From Lachnospiraceae bacterium (GTDB lineage Bacteria > Bacillota > Clostridia > Lachnospirales > Lachnospiraceae): DNA of 38,880 nucleotides. Below, in pieces: positions 1-8,971 of the stretch (within the stretch, counting starts at the first letter, position 1; every line of letters begins with the position of its first letter). The notes beneath the pieces were generated by a model. It was not told the DNA's origin, ran no database searches, and saw nothing but the letters and a program-made list of their open reading frames with translations. The DNA lies in the NCBI GenBank assembly GCA_024403435.1, contig JAKSRV010000007.1, forward strand, positions 1 to 38,880, written 5' to 3'. The translations under genes and the position numbers were made by a program.

Positions 1-1379
1 TACTGAGTCTCCTTGAAGTAACCATACTTCTCATACATCTCAACCATCATATCCCACAAAGTCTTACCCTGCTTCTTGCAGTATGCGGCAACCTCGCAGA
101 GACCCATTACTGCTACGATAGCATCCTTATCTCTTGCGTGAGTACCGATAAGGCATCCGTAAGACTCCTCAAGACCGAATACATAATTGTTGCAACCGGT
201 CTGCTCAAAAATCTTAATCTGTTCACCGATATACTTAAATCCGGTAAGAACCTCGATAAGCTTAACACCGTATGCCTCACTGATAGGGAAGGTCATATTG
301 GTGGTAACGATTGTGGTAACAAGTGCAGGATTCTCAGGCATAGTGCCCATAGCAGCCTTCTCTCTGAGCTGATACTCAGCGCTCAGCATACCTGACATAT
401 TTCCGGTAAATGATACATACTCTCCGGTCTTGGTATCCTTGCAGTATACACCGAGACGGTCTGCATCGGGATCGGTAGCAAGAACGATGTCTGCATCCTT
501 TTCCTTAGCAAGACGAAGTGCATAAGTAAACGCCTTGGGATCCTCGGGATTGGGATACTCGAGAGTTGTGAACTCAGGATCGGGACCCTGCTGCTCTTCA
601 ACAACATATACGTTCTTGAAACCAAGCTCTGAGAGGATTCTTCTTACAGGGAGATTACCTGTACCGCAGAGAGGGGTGTATACAATCTTGATATCATCAG
701 CCATCTCCTTGATAATCTCGGGATGGATAATAAGCTTCTTAAGCTCTGCCATATACTTGTCATCGATTTCACTTCCGATAACCTCATAGAGGCCTGCTGC
801 GATAGCATCCTCTTTGCTCATGGTCTTTACATCGTGATAATTGGTGATAGCACGAACCTCAGCAATAATTCCGTTGTCGTGAGGAGGAGTTACCTGAGCG
901 CCGTCCTCCCAATATACCTTATATCCGTTGTACTCCGGAGGATTGTGGCTTGCTGTAACCATTACACCGGCGGTGCATCCAAGCTCTCTGAGTGCAAATG
1001 AAAGCTCGGGAGTAGGTCTGAGTGAATCAAAGATATATGCCTTGATTCCGTTAGCAGCGAGGCAAAGTGCTGTCTCCTGAGAAAATTCAGGGCTCATACG
1101 ACGGTTGTCGCATGAAATAGCTACGCCCTTCTTGGGATCACCGTTCTTGAGAATATAATTTGCAAGACCCTGTGTAGCCTTACGTACTGTATAAAGGTTC
1201 ATTCTGTTGGTGCCGGCACCGATTACTCCGCGCAGACCGCCTGTACCAAACTCAAGCTCCTGATAAAAACGATCCTCTACCTCAGCCTGATTGTCGCGGA
1301 TTGCATTGAGCTCATCCTTAGTTGCCTGGTCAAAATAATCATCGTTCAACCAAAGGTTGAATTCTTCCTGATATCCCAT
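1..1379 (-). CDS. pgcA: Phosphoglucomutase (alpha-D-phosphohexomutase), C-terminus cut by window edge
   Basis: Interconverts glucose-6-phosphate and glucose-1-phosphate, the substrate of RmlA in the neighbouring operon. Translating the minus strand from the ATG at 1379 gives MGYQEEFNLWLNDDYFDQAT, then FGTGGLRGVIGAGTNRMN and the catalytic phosphoserine loop TASHNPPEYNGYKVY near residues 141-155, all close to Bacillus PgcA as I remember it. About 459 residues are visible of the roughly 575-590 usual for the family, so the sugar- and phosphate-binding C-terminal part lies outside the window. An AGGAGG lies 7 bases before the ATG and decides the start. The gene follows the end of the polysaccharide operon, with a hairpin between them, so it is probably transcribed separately. 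The many short plus-strand ORFs here are shadows of this gene. Confidence 0.93.
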   Translation of the reverse strand, partial: MGYQEEFNLWLNDDYFDQATKDELNAIRDNQAEVEDRFYQELEFGTGGLRGVIGAGTNRMNLYTVRKATQGLANYILKNGDPKKGVAISCDNRRMSPEFSQETALCLAANGIKAYIFDSLRPTPELSFALRELGCTAGVMVTASHNPPEYNGYKVYWEDGAQVTPPHDNGIIAEVRAITNYHDVKTMSKEDAIAAGLYEVIGSEIDDKYMAELKKLIIHPEIIKEMADDIKIVYTPLCGTGNLPVRRILSELGFKNVYVVEEQQGPDPEFTTLEYPNPEDPKAFTYALRLAKEKDADIVLATDPDADRLGVYCKDTKTGEYVSFTGNMSGMLSAEYQLREKAAMGTMPENPALVTTIVTTNMTFPISEAYGVKLIEVLTGFKYIGEQIKIFEQTGCNNYVFGLEESYGCLIGTHARDKDAIVAVMGLCEVAAYCKKQGKTLWDMMVEMYEKYGYFKETQ

Positions 1380-1464
1380 GACTCATCCTCCTGTAATTTA
1401 TCTTTTCATATTAGGTTTTATATGTGAATATTACCCATTTAAGGTGCAATCGGATTCAATCGCA

Positions 1465-1493
1465 CATATATAATAATTTTACCATGAATACAA
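1465..1493 (-). promoter_or_regulatory. Weak candidate promoter for pgcA
   Basis: On the minus strand TTGTAT (1493-1488) and TATATG (1470-1465) are separated by 17 bases, about 85 bases before the pgcA start. Both hexamers are imperfect. The position fits, because the only other minus-strand signal here is the terminator-like hairpin at 1500-1518. Confidence 0.3.
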
Positions 1494-1499
1494 TATAAT

Positions 1500-1518
1500 T
1501 AAAAGAGAAAACCTCTCT
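1500..1518 (-). terminator. Short intrinsic terminator at the end of the polysaccharide operon
   Basis: Read on the minus strand, AGAGA and TCTCT pair around the 5-base loop GGTTT and are followed by TTTT. The hairpin lies about 20 bases after the stop codon of the last glycosyltransferase gene. The 5-bp stem is weak, so some read-through into pgcA is possible. Confidence 0.45.
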
Positions 1519-1536
1519 CAAAAGTCGCGATAAAAA

Positions 1537-3423
1537 TCAAATTCTTAACGAATAATCGCTTCTGTCCAAAGAGAAATTCGGATTGTAATACGGGTCGCCT
1601 TTTTCCAGCGCATCCTTCCATTTTTTCCTGAAATCCTCAGCCTCTTTATTGTATCTGTCTGCGTTCTTGCCCTTCTCATCACTGCCTCGCGATATCGACT
1701 CGTAATGATACAATTCCGCAAAAGGAGTGAATATATTGAGATAGCCTTTTTCTCTTGCTCTCAGGCAAAAATCCACATCGTTCAAAGATATCCTGAAGCT
1801 CTCGTCCAAACCACCCAGCTCATTATAAATATCGGTTGCAACCATCAGGCAGGCTCCTGTCACCGCAGTCACATTCTGTGCATAGCAGAGTCGTCCCATA
1901 TATCCGTAATTGAGGTTGCTGATCCCGTAATGAGTATGTCCTGCCGTTCTGTGAGCTCCCAGACCGATTACAATACCCGCATGCTGAATAGTATTGTCCT
2001 GATACAAAAGCTTACCGCCTACACATGCGACATCGGGACGCTGTGCATACATCAGCAGCTCTTCCATCCATTTCGGCGCAATCACCTCTGTATCGTTATT
2101 GAGTAGCAGAATATAATCTCCGGTCGCATATCCGGCTCCGAAATTGTTTACCGCAGAATAATTGAACTCACCTGTGAAAGTCACCACCTTCACATTCTCA
2201 TACTTCTCTATTTCCTTGTAGTAATCGAAAATGTCGGATTCGTTACTGTTATTCTCAATAACTATAATCTCATAATTTTCCCAGGTACTCTTTTCCCTGA
2301 TTGAATCAATACATCTTTTGAGATCCTTCAGATGATTTCTGTTCGGAATAAGTATTGAAATCTTGGGAGTACCGTATATCTCATATGTAATCTTAAAAAT
2401 AGTTTCAAATGCTCTGGTGGAGGTTATCTCAAAATTCTTGTAGCCCTTGCTCTCAAGATATGATTTAACCGCTCCCCTTGCAGCATCGATAGCATAGCTT
2501 TTAACACTGATATCCTTGGCGGTACTGCCGTCATGAGATCGCCAGTAATACAAAAGCTTGGGTACATGAACCACCTTCTCGGCTTTCGCGGTAAGTCTCA
2601 ATATCAAATCATGGTCCTGGCTACCGTCATACTCTTTTCTGAACAGTCTTCCGTCCACCTTAGCCGCCTCTGCAAGCTCCCTTGTGAATACGGAGAAGTG
2701 ACAGATATAATTGTTGGTACTCAGATTATCCGGTGAAAAATCCGGCTTAAAATGAAGAGTTATCATCTTGTTGATATCGGTACCGTTAAAGGTCGTCTCA
2801 TCGCAATACAAAAAGTCTGCTCCTTCTGAGCAAATCACCTTCATATACTCATACAAAACCGAAGGATGCAGCAAATCATCGTGATCGAAAAGGCCGATAT
2901 AATCACCTGTTGCCAATTCATAACAAGCATTGGTATTTTCCGATATTCCACCGTTTTTTTCCAAGCGTCCGTAACAGATTCTGGGATCCTTGTCTCTGTA
3001 CTCTTTTACTATCTGCTCCACATATGCATGCTCCGCGTCTGAACCGTCTGCAAGACACAGCTCCCATCCTTCATAGGTCTGAGCCTGCACTGATTCAATC
3101 ATCTCGCGCAGGAACACCTCAGGTGTATTGTAAAGCGGCACCAGGATACTAAAGACGATTTTTCTGTCAAAAACAGTCTCACGCTCTGCCTTGGCTCTTG
3201 CCTCATCGGGGAAAGATACCGTTCCGTATCTTTTCTGAGCTCTGGCTCTGCGGATTCTGGAATTAACCTTCTTGAAAAATCCCTTTGGACCCCCGAGATT
3301 TTTAACCCTCTTCCAATTCTTTGAAAATGTATATTTAATTGACTTGAGTTTACTGTTTTGTGCCACTTTTCTCACTCTTTCAATTACTTCATCAAATGTT
3401 TCTACAATTACTTCTCCAAGCAC
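1537..3423 (-). CDS. Tandem GT2-family glycosyltransferase (two GT-A domains)
   Basis: A 628-residue cytoplasmic glycosyltransferase, probably adding sugars to the exported polysaccharide. The basic N-terminus (1-85) may touch the membrane. Domain 1 (about 89-310) starts at FSILVPLYNTPEVFLREMI and has the metal-binding DHDD at 180-183. Domain 2 (about 354-600) starts at PKISILIPNRNH and has the NND motif at 442-444 and the acceptor-side NDVDFCLRAREKGY near 548-561. Both domains keep their nucleotide-sugar motifs, so the protein may make two linkages. This architecture is common in rhamnan and other rhamnose-polymer synthases, which fits the rml genes upstream, but the donor cannot be read from sequence. 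The start is GTG with only a weak ribosome site; no better start is visible nearby. It is the last gene of the operon, 42 bases after the previous one. Confidence 0.85.
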   Translation of the reverse strand: MLGEVIVETFDEVIERVRKVAQNSKLKSIKYTFSKNWKRVKNLGGPKGFFKKVNSRIRRARAQKRYGTVSFPDEARAKAERETVFDRKIVFSILVPLYNTPEVFLREMIESVQAQTYEGWELCLADGSDAEHAYVEQIVKEYRDKDPRICYGRLEKNGGISENTNACYELATGDYIGLFDHDDLLHPSVLYEYMKVICSEGADFLYCDETTFNGTDINKMITLHFKPDFSPDNLSTNNYICHFSVFTRELAEAAKVDGRLFRKEYDGSQDHDLILRLTAKAEKVVHVPKLLYYWRSHDGSTAKDISVKSYAIDAARGAVKSYLESKGYKNFEITSTRAFETIFKITYEIYGTPKISILIPNRNHLKDLKRCIDSIREKSTWENYEIIVIENNSNESDIFDYYKEIEKYENVKVVTFTGEFNYSAVNNFGAGYATGDYILLLNNDTEVIAPKWMEELLMYAQRPDVACVGGKLLYQDNTIQHAGIVIGLGAHRTAGHTHYGISNLNYGYMGRLCYAQNVTAVTGACLMVATDIYNELGGLDESFRISLNDVDFCLRAREKGYLNIFTPFAELYHYESISRGSDEKGKNADRYNKEAEDFRKKWKDALEKGDPYYNPNFSLDRSDYSLRI

Positions 3424-3465
3424 TTTTCAACTGATTTTTTATTGCTGATTAATCAGATTTTCCAC

Positions 3466-5634
3466 TTAACCCTTCGCAACAATAGTTCTATCCGACCATA
3501 TAAGCGAGGTCCTGCTGCCTGCGCTGAGCATCAATCCCACACGATACTCGCCCTTTGGCAAAGCATCCGGCGATATTCTTGCAAGGAATCCCGACATAGC
3601 TATATTTTTTGCTGCCGGGAGCAGGTTCTCAACATCCGCTCTGTATGCATCACAGCTGTCTGTTTTATATATGCTGCCCGCTTCAACATTCTGAAGCATC
3701 ACGTATTTTTTTATAAGCGTATGGTCCGCACCGGGAACATACACCCATCCGTCTATCCAGAAGAAATCCTCATCCTCGGGATTGAAACGTCTCTGCAGGA
3801 AACTGTGATCCATTTTCAGTCTGAAGCCAAAATCCTTGGCACCCGCAATCTCCTGCTTAGCTTCTTCAACCTTAATCACATCACTTCGCCAATAAAAATC
3901 CTGTGCTTTTGTCTTGCAGCTGCAGATATATTCCGACGAATTGTCTATAAGATTTATATTATGATACGGATCATAAGCCTTGTACTTCGGATGACGCTTG
4001 TACAAGCCTTCTTTTTCCGCGAGAAGTCTGTACCACTTCTCATCGCTGTCTCCGTCAAAGCCTCTGGTCAGCGACTCATGATGAAGCATTACCGCGCCGT
4101 TACACTGTACGTTTTTGAATCCGGCTTCAACCAGCTTCATGCAAAAATCAACATCATTGTAGGCTACCTTGAGACCTTCATCAAGACCACCCACTTTGTC
4201 GTATGCCGATCTTTTAATCATCAAACATGCCGCAGTCACTCCGAGCATCTCATAGTCTACTCTGTTGCGGCCGTAATATCTGTTTTTATCATCACTCTTT
4301 CGCTGAAGCTGATGTGAGGGACCGATACCAAGGCTTGTCACACCTACATGCTGCAGACTGATTCCGTCACCGTAGCGAAGTCTCGCTCCGACTGCGCCAA
4401 TATCATCCCGCACAGCATAACCAGCCATCAGTTTCATAAACGAAGCGTCTATCACCTCTACATCATCATTCATCAGCAAAATAAGTTCGCCGTTTGATTT
4501 TGTCACACCGTAATTGCACAGTGCTGAAAAATTAAACTCCATCGGATGATGATAATACGAAAAAGTATATTGTTTCGACAACGCTTCACACTTTTCTTTA
4601 TTGATCTCGTTGCTGCCGTTATCAACGACGATTATTTCATAATTACCGTATTCGGTAATGTTCTTAAGTCCCGATATACACTTTTCCAGCAGTTCCGGAT
4701 TATCCTTTGAAAGGATTACCACCGATACTGACGCATTGTCGGATTTATAACAGATTCTGTATAAATCCTTATCATTATCTTTTACAAACTCCGCGCTCAG
4801 ACCTCTCCTGTCCAAGGCATCCTTCCTGATATTTACTCCATCCTCGCCGCAGCCGACCAGCACCTTTGCAATATTGGCATCATCCTCCAGATAAGCACTC
4901 ACCAAAGCCTCTACTCGATCGTATGCCTCGTAGTATGCAGGTGTATCGGGTTCCATACCTATTTCCGGATTAACGCCTCCCGACCTCGCTATCCCGGTGG
5001 CATGTATTGAGTCGTTGATATTCAACCCCATTGCAGATCGATGATATATAACTCGGCTGATATGTCCGACCTCATCACATCCCACCTGCTCAGATGCCTT
5101 GAGCGCAATATTGTACAGTTCCAAAGCATCCGTGTAGTTTATTGTTTCCACACGCACGCCGGGCTTGGTTATTTTCTCTGCAATTGTTCTTTTAAGGAAT
5201 ATCAGCTCTCCAAAATAAGAAAAAGAAAGCAAGGTCTCCTGTGAGTAATCCGGCTTAAAAAACGGGCACATTCTCATGCCGACGTTTCCGACCTCACATA
5301 TATAATCCTCATCGCCGTAGATGACACTTACTTCTTTAGAATCATCGGAAAGAAACTCCGATAAATACGCGATAATATTTTCAGCAAAATATCCGTTCTT
5401 GGTGCAGTAAGCAACCCATTCTCCGTTACGAGCAAGATAGTCATTCAGACTTTCCGCAGATGACGGTGCCGACTCGTTTTTGTGAATCCAACTGACATAC
5501 GTATGCTTCCACTCAAACACCTCTCTTCGATACGAAGCCAGCTGACTCTCATCACTGTTTCTTCGCATCGGAGAGACCAATGCATGTGCCTTTTCATCTG
5601 CAATTCTTACAAGCTTTTTTATTTTGCTGCTCAA
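3466..5634 (-). CDS. GT2-family glycosyltransferase with a degenerate first GT domain
   Basis: A 722-residue protein. The second GT-A domain (about 302-560) looks active: SVVILSKDNPELLEKCISGL, the MNDD metal motif at 388-391, and NDVDFCMK near 493-500. The first domain is incomplete: it lacks the N-terminal nucleotide-binding strand and begins at GEWVAYCTKNGYF (71-83), where the neighbour has GDYIGLFDHDDLL, so the DxD is gone. The later block VIYGDEDYI...FFKPDYSQETLLS is still typical of the family. Residues about 590-722 form a separate, probably beta-rich C-terminal region of unknown role. The likely start is TTG at 5634, with GGTGAAG upstream, 14 bases after the methyltransferase-kinase gene. 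Expected role: chain polymerisation in the cytoplasm. The donor sugar is unknown. Confidence 0.83.
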   Translation of the reverse strand: MSSKIKKLVRIADEKAHALVSPMRRNSDESQLASYRREVFEWKHTYVSWIHKNESAPSSAESLNDYLARNGEWVAYCTKNGYFAENIIAYLSEFLSDDSKEVSVIYGDEDYICEVGNVGMRMCPFFKPDYSQETLLSFSYFGELIFLKRTIAEKITKPGVRVETINYTDALELYNIALKASEQVGCDEVGHISRVIYHRSAMGLNINDSIHATGIARSGGVNPEIGMEPDTPAYYEAYDRVEALVSAYLEDDANIAKVLVGCGEDGVNIRKDALDRRGLSAEFVKDNDKDLYRICYKSDNASVSVVILSKDNPELLEKCISGLKNITEYGNYEIIVVDNGSNEINKEKCEALSKQYTFSYYHHPMEFNFSALCNYGVTKSNGELILLMNDDVEVIDASFMKLMAGYAVRDDIGAVGARLRYGDGISLQHVGVTSLGIGPSHQLQRKSDDKNRYYGRNRVDYEMLGVTAACLMIKRSAYDKVGGLDEGLKVAYNDVDFCMKLVEAGFKNVQCNGAVMLHHESLTRGFDGDSDEKWYRLLAEKEGLYKRHPKYKAYDPYHNINLIDNSSEYICSCKTKAQDFYWRSDVIKVEEAKQEIAGAKDFGFRLKMDHSFLQRRFNPEDEDFFWIDGWVYVPGADHTLIKKYVMLQNVEAGSIYKTDSCDAYRADVENLLPAAKNIAMSGFLARISPDALPKGEYRVGLMLSAGSRTSLIWSDRTIVAKG

Positions 5635-5648
5635 TTACTTCTTCACCT

Positions 5649-7691
5649 TCACATGCGTTTGAATAATCTTCCCAATCCGCTCACAGGCTTGGGCTCGGGA
5701 AGTCTGCTTCCCGTATTTTCAGACAAAGGAGTAATCTCCATGTCTATCTCTAATACATTTTCCTGTCTGTAGGGTGCACCCGCAAGAGACAATGTAAATC
5801 CGGGATCCTCTGTTCCGAAGGCATAAACTCTGTCTCCGATCTTGGTTCCGTTGCAGTAATCTCCTTTACCGTCCACAGTAAGTTCATCACCGTTCCAAGT
5901 AATGGAATTAACTGCCACTATACATCTCTCGCTTGTAGGATCTATACGAAGCTTTTTAACGCCACCGTCCAGCTTTACAGAATACTTACCTTCCTGCATT
6001 CTGGGGAAGAGAGAGGTCTCCTCGGAGAATCCTGCGCCTCTGTCCACATATACCTGAAGCTTGCCGACCTTGGCAGTGCTCTTGCCCATATCCTCAGGCT
6101 TAATCACTCTGTTGCCTATCAGCTGCCTGATCTCGTTGAGGCTCTTGTGATTACCGGTCACTGTACGCTGGAAAAATTTCTCATCGCGGCGATAAGCTGC
6201 AGCGGTCTGTTCATCGACACCAATCTCTGCAAGCAGTTCTCCGCCATCGATACAATTGCGTCGCTCATCCTCCATCAGGTAACAATACAGACTTCTGAAT
6301 GCAAGCTCCTTAGTGAATTTTTTCTCCTTCACCACCCACTCGTAATCAATAACAGTCCATTTGTCACCATCTACCAGTATATTTGAGAAAATCAAATCCA
6401 TATCGGCAACGGACATATTTTCGTTGTGGCCGATTCTCTCCACATACTCCATAAATAAAGCTCTGAAGCCTTCCGTATCAGCTTTGAAAACCTTCTCATC
6501 AAGGAGCTCTTCAAGTCTCTTACCGGGAATTATCGGGAAGCTTACACCTTTTCCGTCCTCGGTAATCTCACAAGGACAGATTTCAAGCTTGCTTCCGTTG
6601 TATCTTTCGCAGAGCAGTTTGTAATTCTCCGCCATACGAAGCACATGCTCTTCGGCACTCTCATGGAGAGCTCTTTTTTCCACTCTGTTTTTATCTGATA
6701 TCTTTGTTACTATGCAGCCTGAAAGCTCGCGATCGTTGGAATATCTCGCATATATAACATCAGGCTTATTACCCAGTACCATCAGGTATGAATTGGAGAA
6801 CAAAGGGAACTCCTTCTCTCCCAAAATATTTTCAAATGCCAGCTTCTCATCAAAAAGAAGCAATCTGTCTCTGTCAAAATTGCGGATGTTGTCCTTGAGT
6901 TCTCCCATTTCAGGAAGTCTGTCGGGCGAAAACAGAGTATGCATAAACTTATAATCCGGGTATGGATAATACATATGGCACTTATTTTCCGCAAACCCGC
7001 ATTTATGCGCTATCTCAAGCAATCCACGCTGAGTAAAGGTTCTCGCTGTACCCTCGTTAGGATAATCCTCAATACCTTCAAACAATGTACCGGCATGGTC
7101 CTCACGGCATCCCGCAAAATACTTAAGTCCGAATTTATTTTCAATAGCTATTACAATCTGTCCCTCGGGTGCCAGATGTTTTTTCAAAATATTAAGAAAT
7201 GTCTCGTAGGGGTTTTCTCCACCGATATATGCACGTCCGTACTCGAACACACCGATCAGACAGATAACATCATAATCGGTATCGAGGTCGGGCTCTATGT
7301 CCTGAAAATTACCTACGTGGATGGTAACATTGTCACAGTACTCATGGCGATAGGCATTGATGAGACTTCTCTGTCTGGAGAGATCTACACAATCCACCGA
7401 ACCGGCCTTTCTCGAAAGCACGCCGGTGATGGCACCGCAACCGCTGCCGACCTCAAGCACCTTGGTCTTCTTGGTCATCGGGAACCACTCGATAATATTC
7501 TCTCTGATGGGTGACAAATGATAAAGGAAAGGCCAGCTTTCCTTTTCCTCAATGATACGTGGATATTCCACTTCCGCATTCTGCTTGGCCACTTCTAAAA
7601 TAGCCTGCTCAATCTCACCGTCACAATAGAGGTCCTCACCACAGTAGTGCGTGTAATCCAGTTTTATTTTTCCAATCTGTTCGTTGTTCAT
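5649..7691 (-). CDS. Methyltransferase-kinase fusion, possible polysaccharide chain terminator (WbdD-like)
   Basis: A 680-residue protein with three parts. Residues about 60-250 are a class I SAM methyltransferase (motif I LEVGSGCGAITG, 79-90; VDLSRQR after motif II). Residues about 290-480 resemble a small-molecule or protein-like kinase: a possible nucleotide-binding lysine in CIVTKISDK (K330), a catalytic loop MDLIFSNILV where D432 and N437 have the D-x4-N spacing of kinases, and IDYEW (D449) in the place of DFG. Residues about 540-680 are beta-rich and unassigned. The gene overlaps wzt by 4 bases (ATGA). In E. coli O8/O9a the methyltransferase-kinase WbdD caps the chain, and the Wzt C-terminal domain binds the cap; the same partners sit together here. 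Methyltransferase is sure; the kinase call rests on my reading of the loop motifs. I see no long coiled coil like the one in WbdD. Confidence 0.75.
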   Translation of the reverse strand: MNNEQIGKIKLDYTHYCGEDLYCDGEIEQAILEVAKQNAEVEYPRIIEEKESWPFLYHLSPIRENIIEWFPMTKKTKVLEVGSGCGAITGVLSRKAGSVDCVDLSRQRSLINAYRHEYCDNVTIHVGNFQDIEPDLDTDYDVICLIGVFEYGRAYIGGENPYETFLNILKKHLAPEGQIVIAIENKFGLKYFAGCREDHAGTLFEGIEDYPNEGTARTFTQRGLLEIAHKCGFAENKCHMYYPYPDYKFMHTLFSPDRLPEMGELKDNIRNFDRDRLLLFDEKLAFENILGEKEFPLFSNSYLMVLGNKPDVIYARYSNDRELSGCIVTKISDKNRVEKRALHESAEEHVLRMAENYKLLCERYNGSKLEICPCEITEDGKGVSFPIIPGKRLEELLDEKVFKADTEGFRALFMEYVERIGHNENMSVADMDLIFSNILVDGDKWTVIDYEWVVKEKKFTKELAFRSLYCYLMEDERRNCIDGGELLAEIGVDEQTAAAYRRDEKFFQRTVTGNHKSLNEIRQLIGNRVIKPEDMGKSTAKVGKLQVYVDRGAGFSEETSLFPRMQEGKYSVKLDGGVKKLRIDPTSERCIVAVNSITWNGDELTVDGKGDYCNGTKIGDRVYAFGTEDPGFTLSLAGAPYRQENVLEIDMEITPLSENTGSRLPEPKPVSGLGRLFKRM

Positions 7692-8962
7692 AAACTCTTC
7701 TGCTTCTCCACGGTAATGTCACTCATCATATCGTAGTAGCCTACAGTATCCTTATCCGATACCACTGTTATATCCAGGCAGTAATACAGTCTGTGATATA
7801 CCTCAAAATTGGCATCGCGATGACCTGTCACTCCCAATGACAGGAGATAGTTGCCACCCTGCAGATTCATTACCTGAGTATACGTAATGTCAATCACATC
7901 TCCGGGCTGAGCCGAATCAGTAAATGCTCTTTCGAGCATAGTATTGGTTCCGGTAATATCGGTTCCTTTTACATCTGTAAAGGTAAACGCAAAAATAGGT
8001 TCCGGAACAAACTCTTCAAACTTAACTTTAACGTGAATGCTAAACTTCGTGCCCTTGATAATCGTATTGGTACGTCTGCCGCCCTCGTCAGTAAAATAGA
8101 TATCTTTGATGTATGCCTGCCCGTTACCGTATTCTTCCGTATTGGGATTGAGTATCATCTTGATATCGGATTGCTCATCCTTCTTCTTGGTATCCGAAGC
8201 ATCCTCACCGGTATCATACTGCCCAACCAATACCTGCTTGTAGATATCAATCATATCCTTGGCAGAGCCTTCTCCCAACAGGTTACCCTTGTTGAGCAAA
8301 AATACCTTGTCACAGTATTTTGATATACTTGAAAGATCATGGCTTACAAAAACTATCGTCTTACCCTGTCTCTTGAATTCGTCAAACTTTTTGTAGCACT
8401 TCGCCTGGAAGAAGGTATCACCCACAGAAAGTGCCTCATCAACTATTAAAATCTCGGGGTCAATATTTATCGCAACAGCAAATGCAAGTCGGACAAACAT
8501 ACCTGAAGAATAAGTCTTTACCGGCTGATATACATAATCTCCGATATCCGCGAACTCCAAAATCTGAGGAAGCTTCGCCTCGATTTCCTCATCCGTAAAG
8601 CCCAGCATCGTACCATTCAGGTACACGTTTTCAATACCGGTATATTCGGCATTGAAACCCGCCCCCAACTCAAGAAGTGCAGATATTCTTCCGTTTATCT
8701 CCACATCACCCTCATTTGGGAAAAGTACACCGGTGATAATCTTAAGGATGGTGGATTTACCCGAACCGTTGGTACCGATTATTCCGACAGTCTCACCCTT
8801 TTTAATATCAAGACTCACTCCCTTGAGCGCATAGTTTAGCCCGGGCTTTCTCTTGCCGCGGAGCAGACCAAAGGCATCAAGCAGCCTGTCCTTGGGCTTA
8901 CGGTACAGCTTATATACTTTTTTCACATCCTTTAAGTGGATGGCAATATCGTTTTCAGCCAT
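7688..8962 (-). CDS. wzt: ABC exporter ATPase with C-terminal carbohydrate-binding domain (Wzt)
   Basis: ATP-binding subunit of a polysaccharide exporter, partner of the Wzm permease just upstream (9-base gap). The nucleotide-binding domain fills about residues 5-245: Walker A GTNGSGKST (63-71), signature YSSGM (161-165), Walker B ILIVDEA (181-187), switch histidine in VSHDL. A linker leads to a separate domain of about 150 residues (270-424) with the beta-sandwich pattern of Wzt C-terminal domains (GTKFSIHVKVKFEE..., PGDVIDITY..., GGNYLLSLGV). Simple teichoic-acid type ATPases such as TagH lack this kind of domain. In E. coli O9a it binds the modified non-reducing end of the polymer. The next gene, which overlaps the stop codon by 4 bases, encodes the candidate capping enzyme. 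Confidence 0.92.
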   Translation of the reverse strand: MAENDIAIHLKDVKKVYKLYRKPKDRLLDAFGLLRGKRKPGLNYALKGVSLDIKKGETVGIIGTNGSGKSTILKIITGVLFPNEGDVEINGRISALLELGAGFNAEYTGIENVYLNGTMLGFTDEEIEAKLPQILEFADIGDYVYQPVKTYSSGMFVRLAFAVAINIDPEILIVDEALSVGDTFFQAKCYKKFDEFKRQGKTIVFVSHDLSSISKYCDKVFLLNKGNLLGEGSAKDMIDIYKQVLVGQYDTGEDASDTKKKDEQSDIKMILNPNTEEYGNGQAYIKDIYFTDEGGRRTNTIIKGTKFSIHVKVKFEEFVPEPIFAFTFTDVKGTDITGTNTMLERAFTDSAQPGDVIDITYTQVMNLQGGNYLLSLGVTGHRDANFEVYHRLYYCLDITVVSDKDTVGYYDMMSDITVEKQKSL

Positions 8963-8971
8963 TATTTATAC

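Noticed and set aside
138..1001. Several short open frames on the plus and minus strands
   Set aside because: They are shadows of the phosphoglucomutase gene, whose minus-strand translation has clear family motifs.
1446..1465. Imperfect inverted repeat GTGC...GCAC before pgcA
   Set aside because: Only four clear base pairs; the inner part does not pair.
3358..4317. 319-residue plus-strand open frame
   Set aside because: Antisense to the GT2 genes, rich in His, Cys and Ile in no domain-like pattern, and without a ribosome site.
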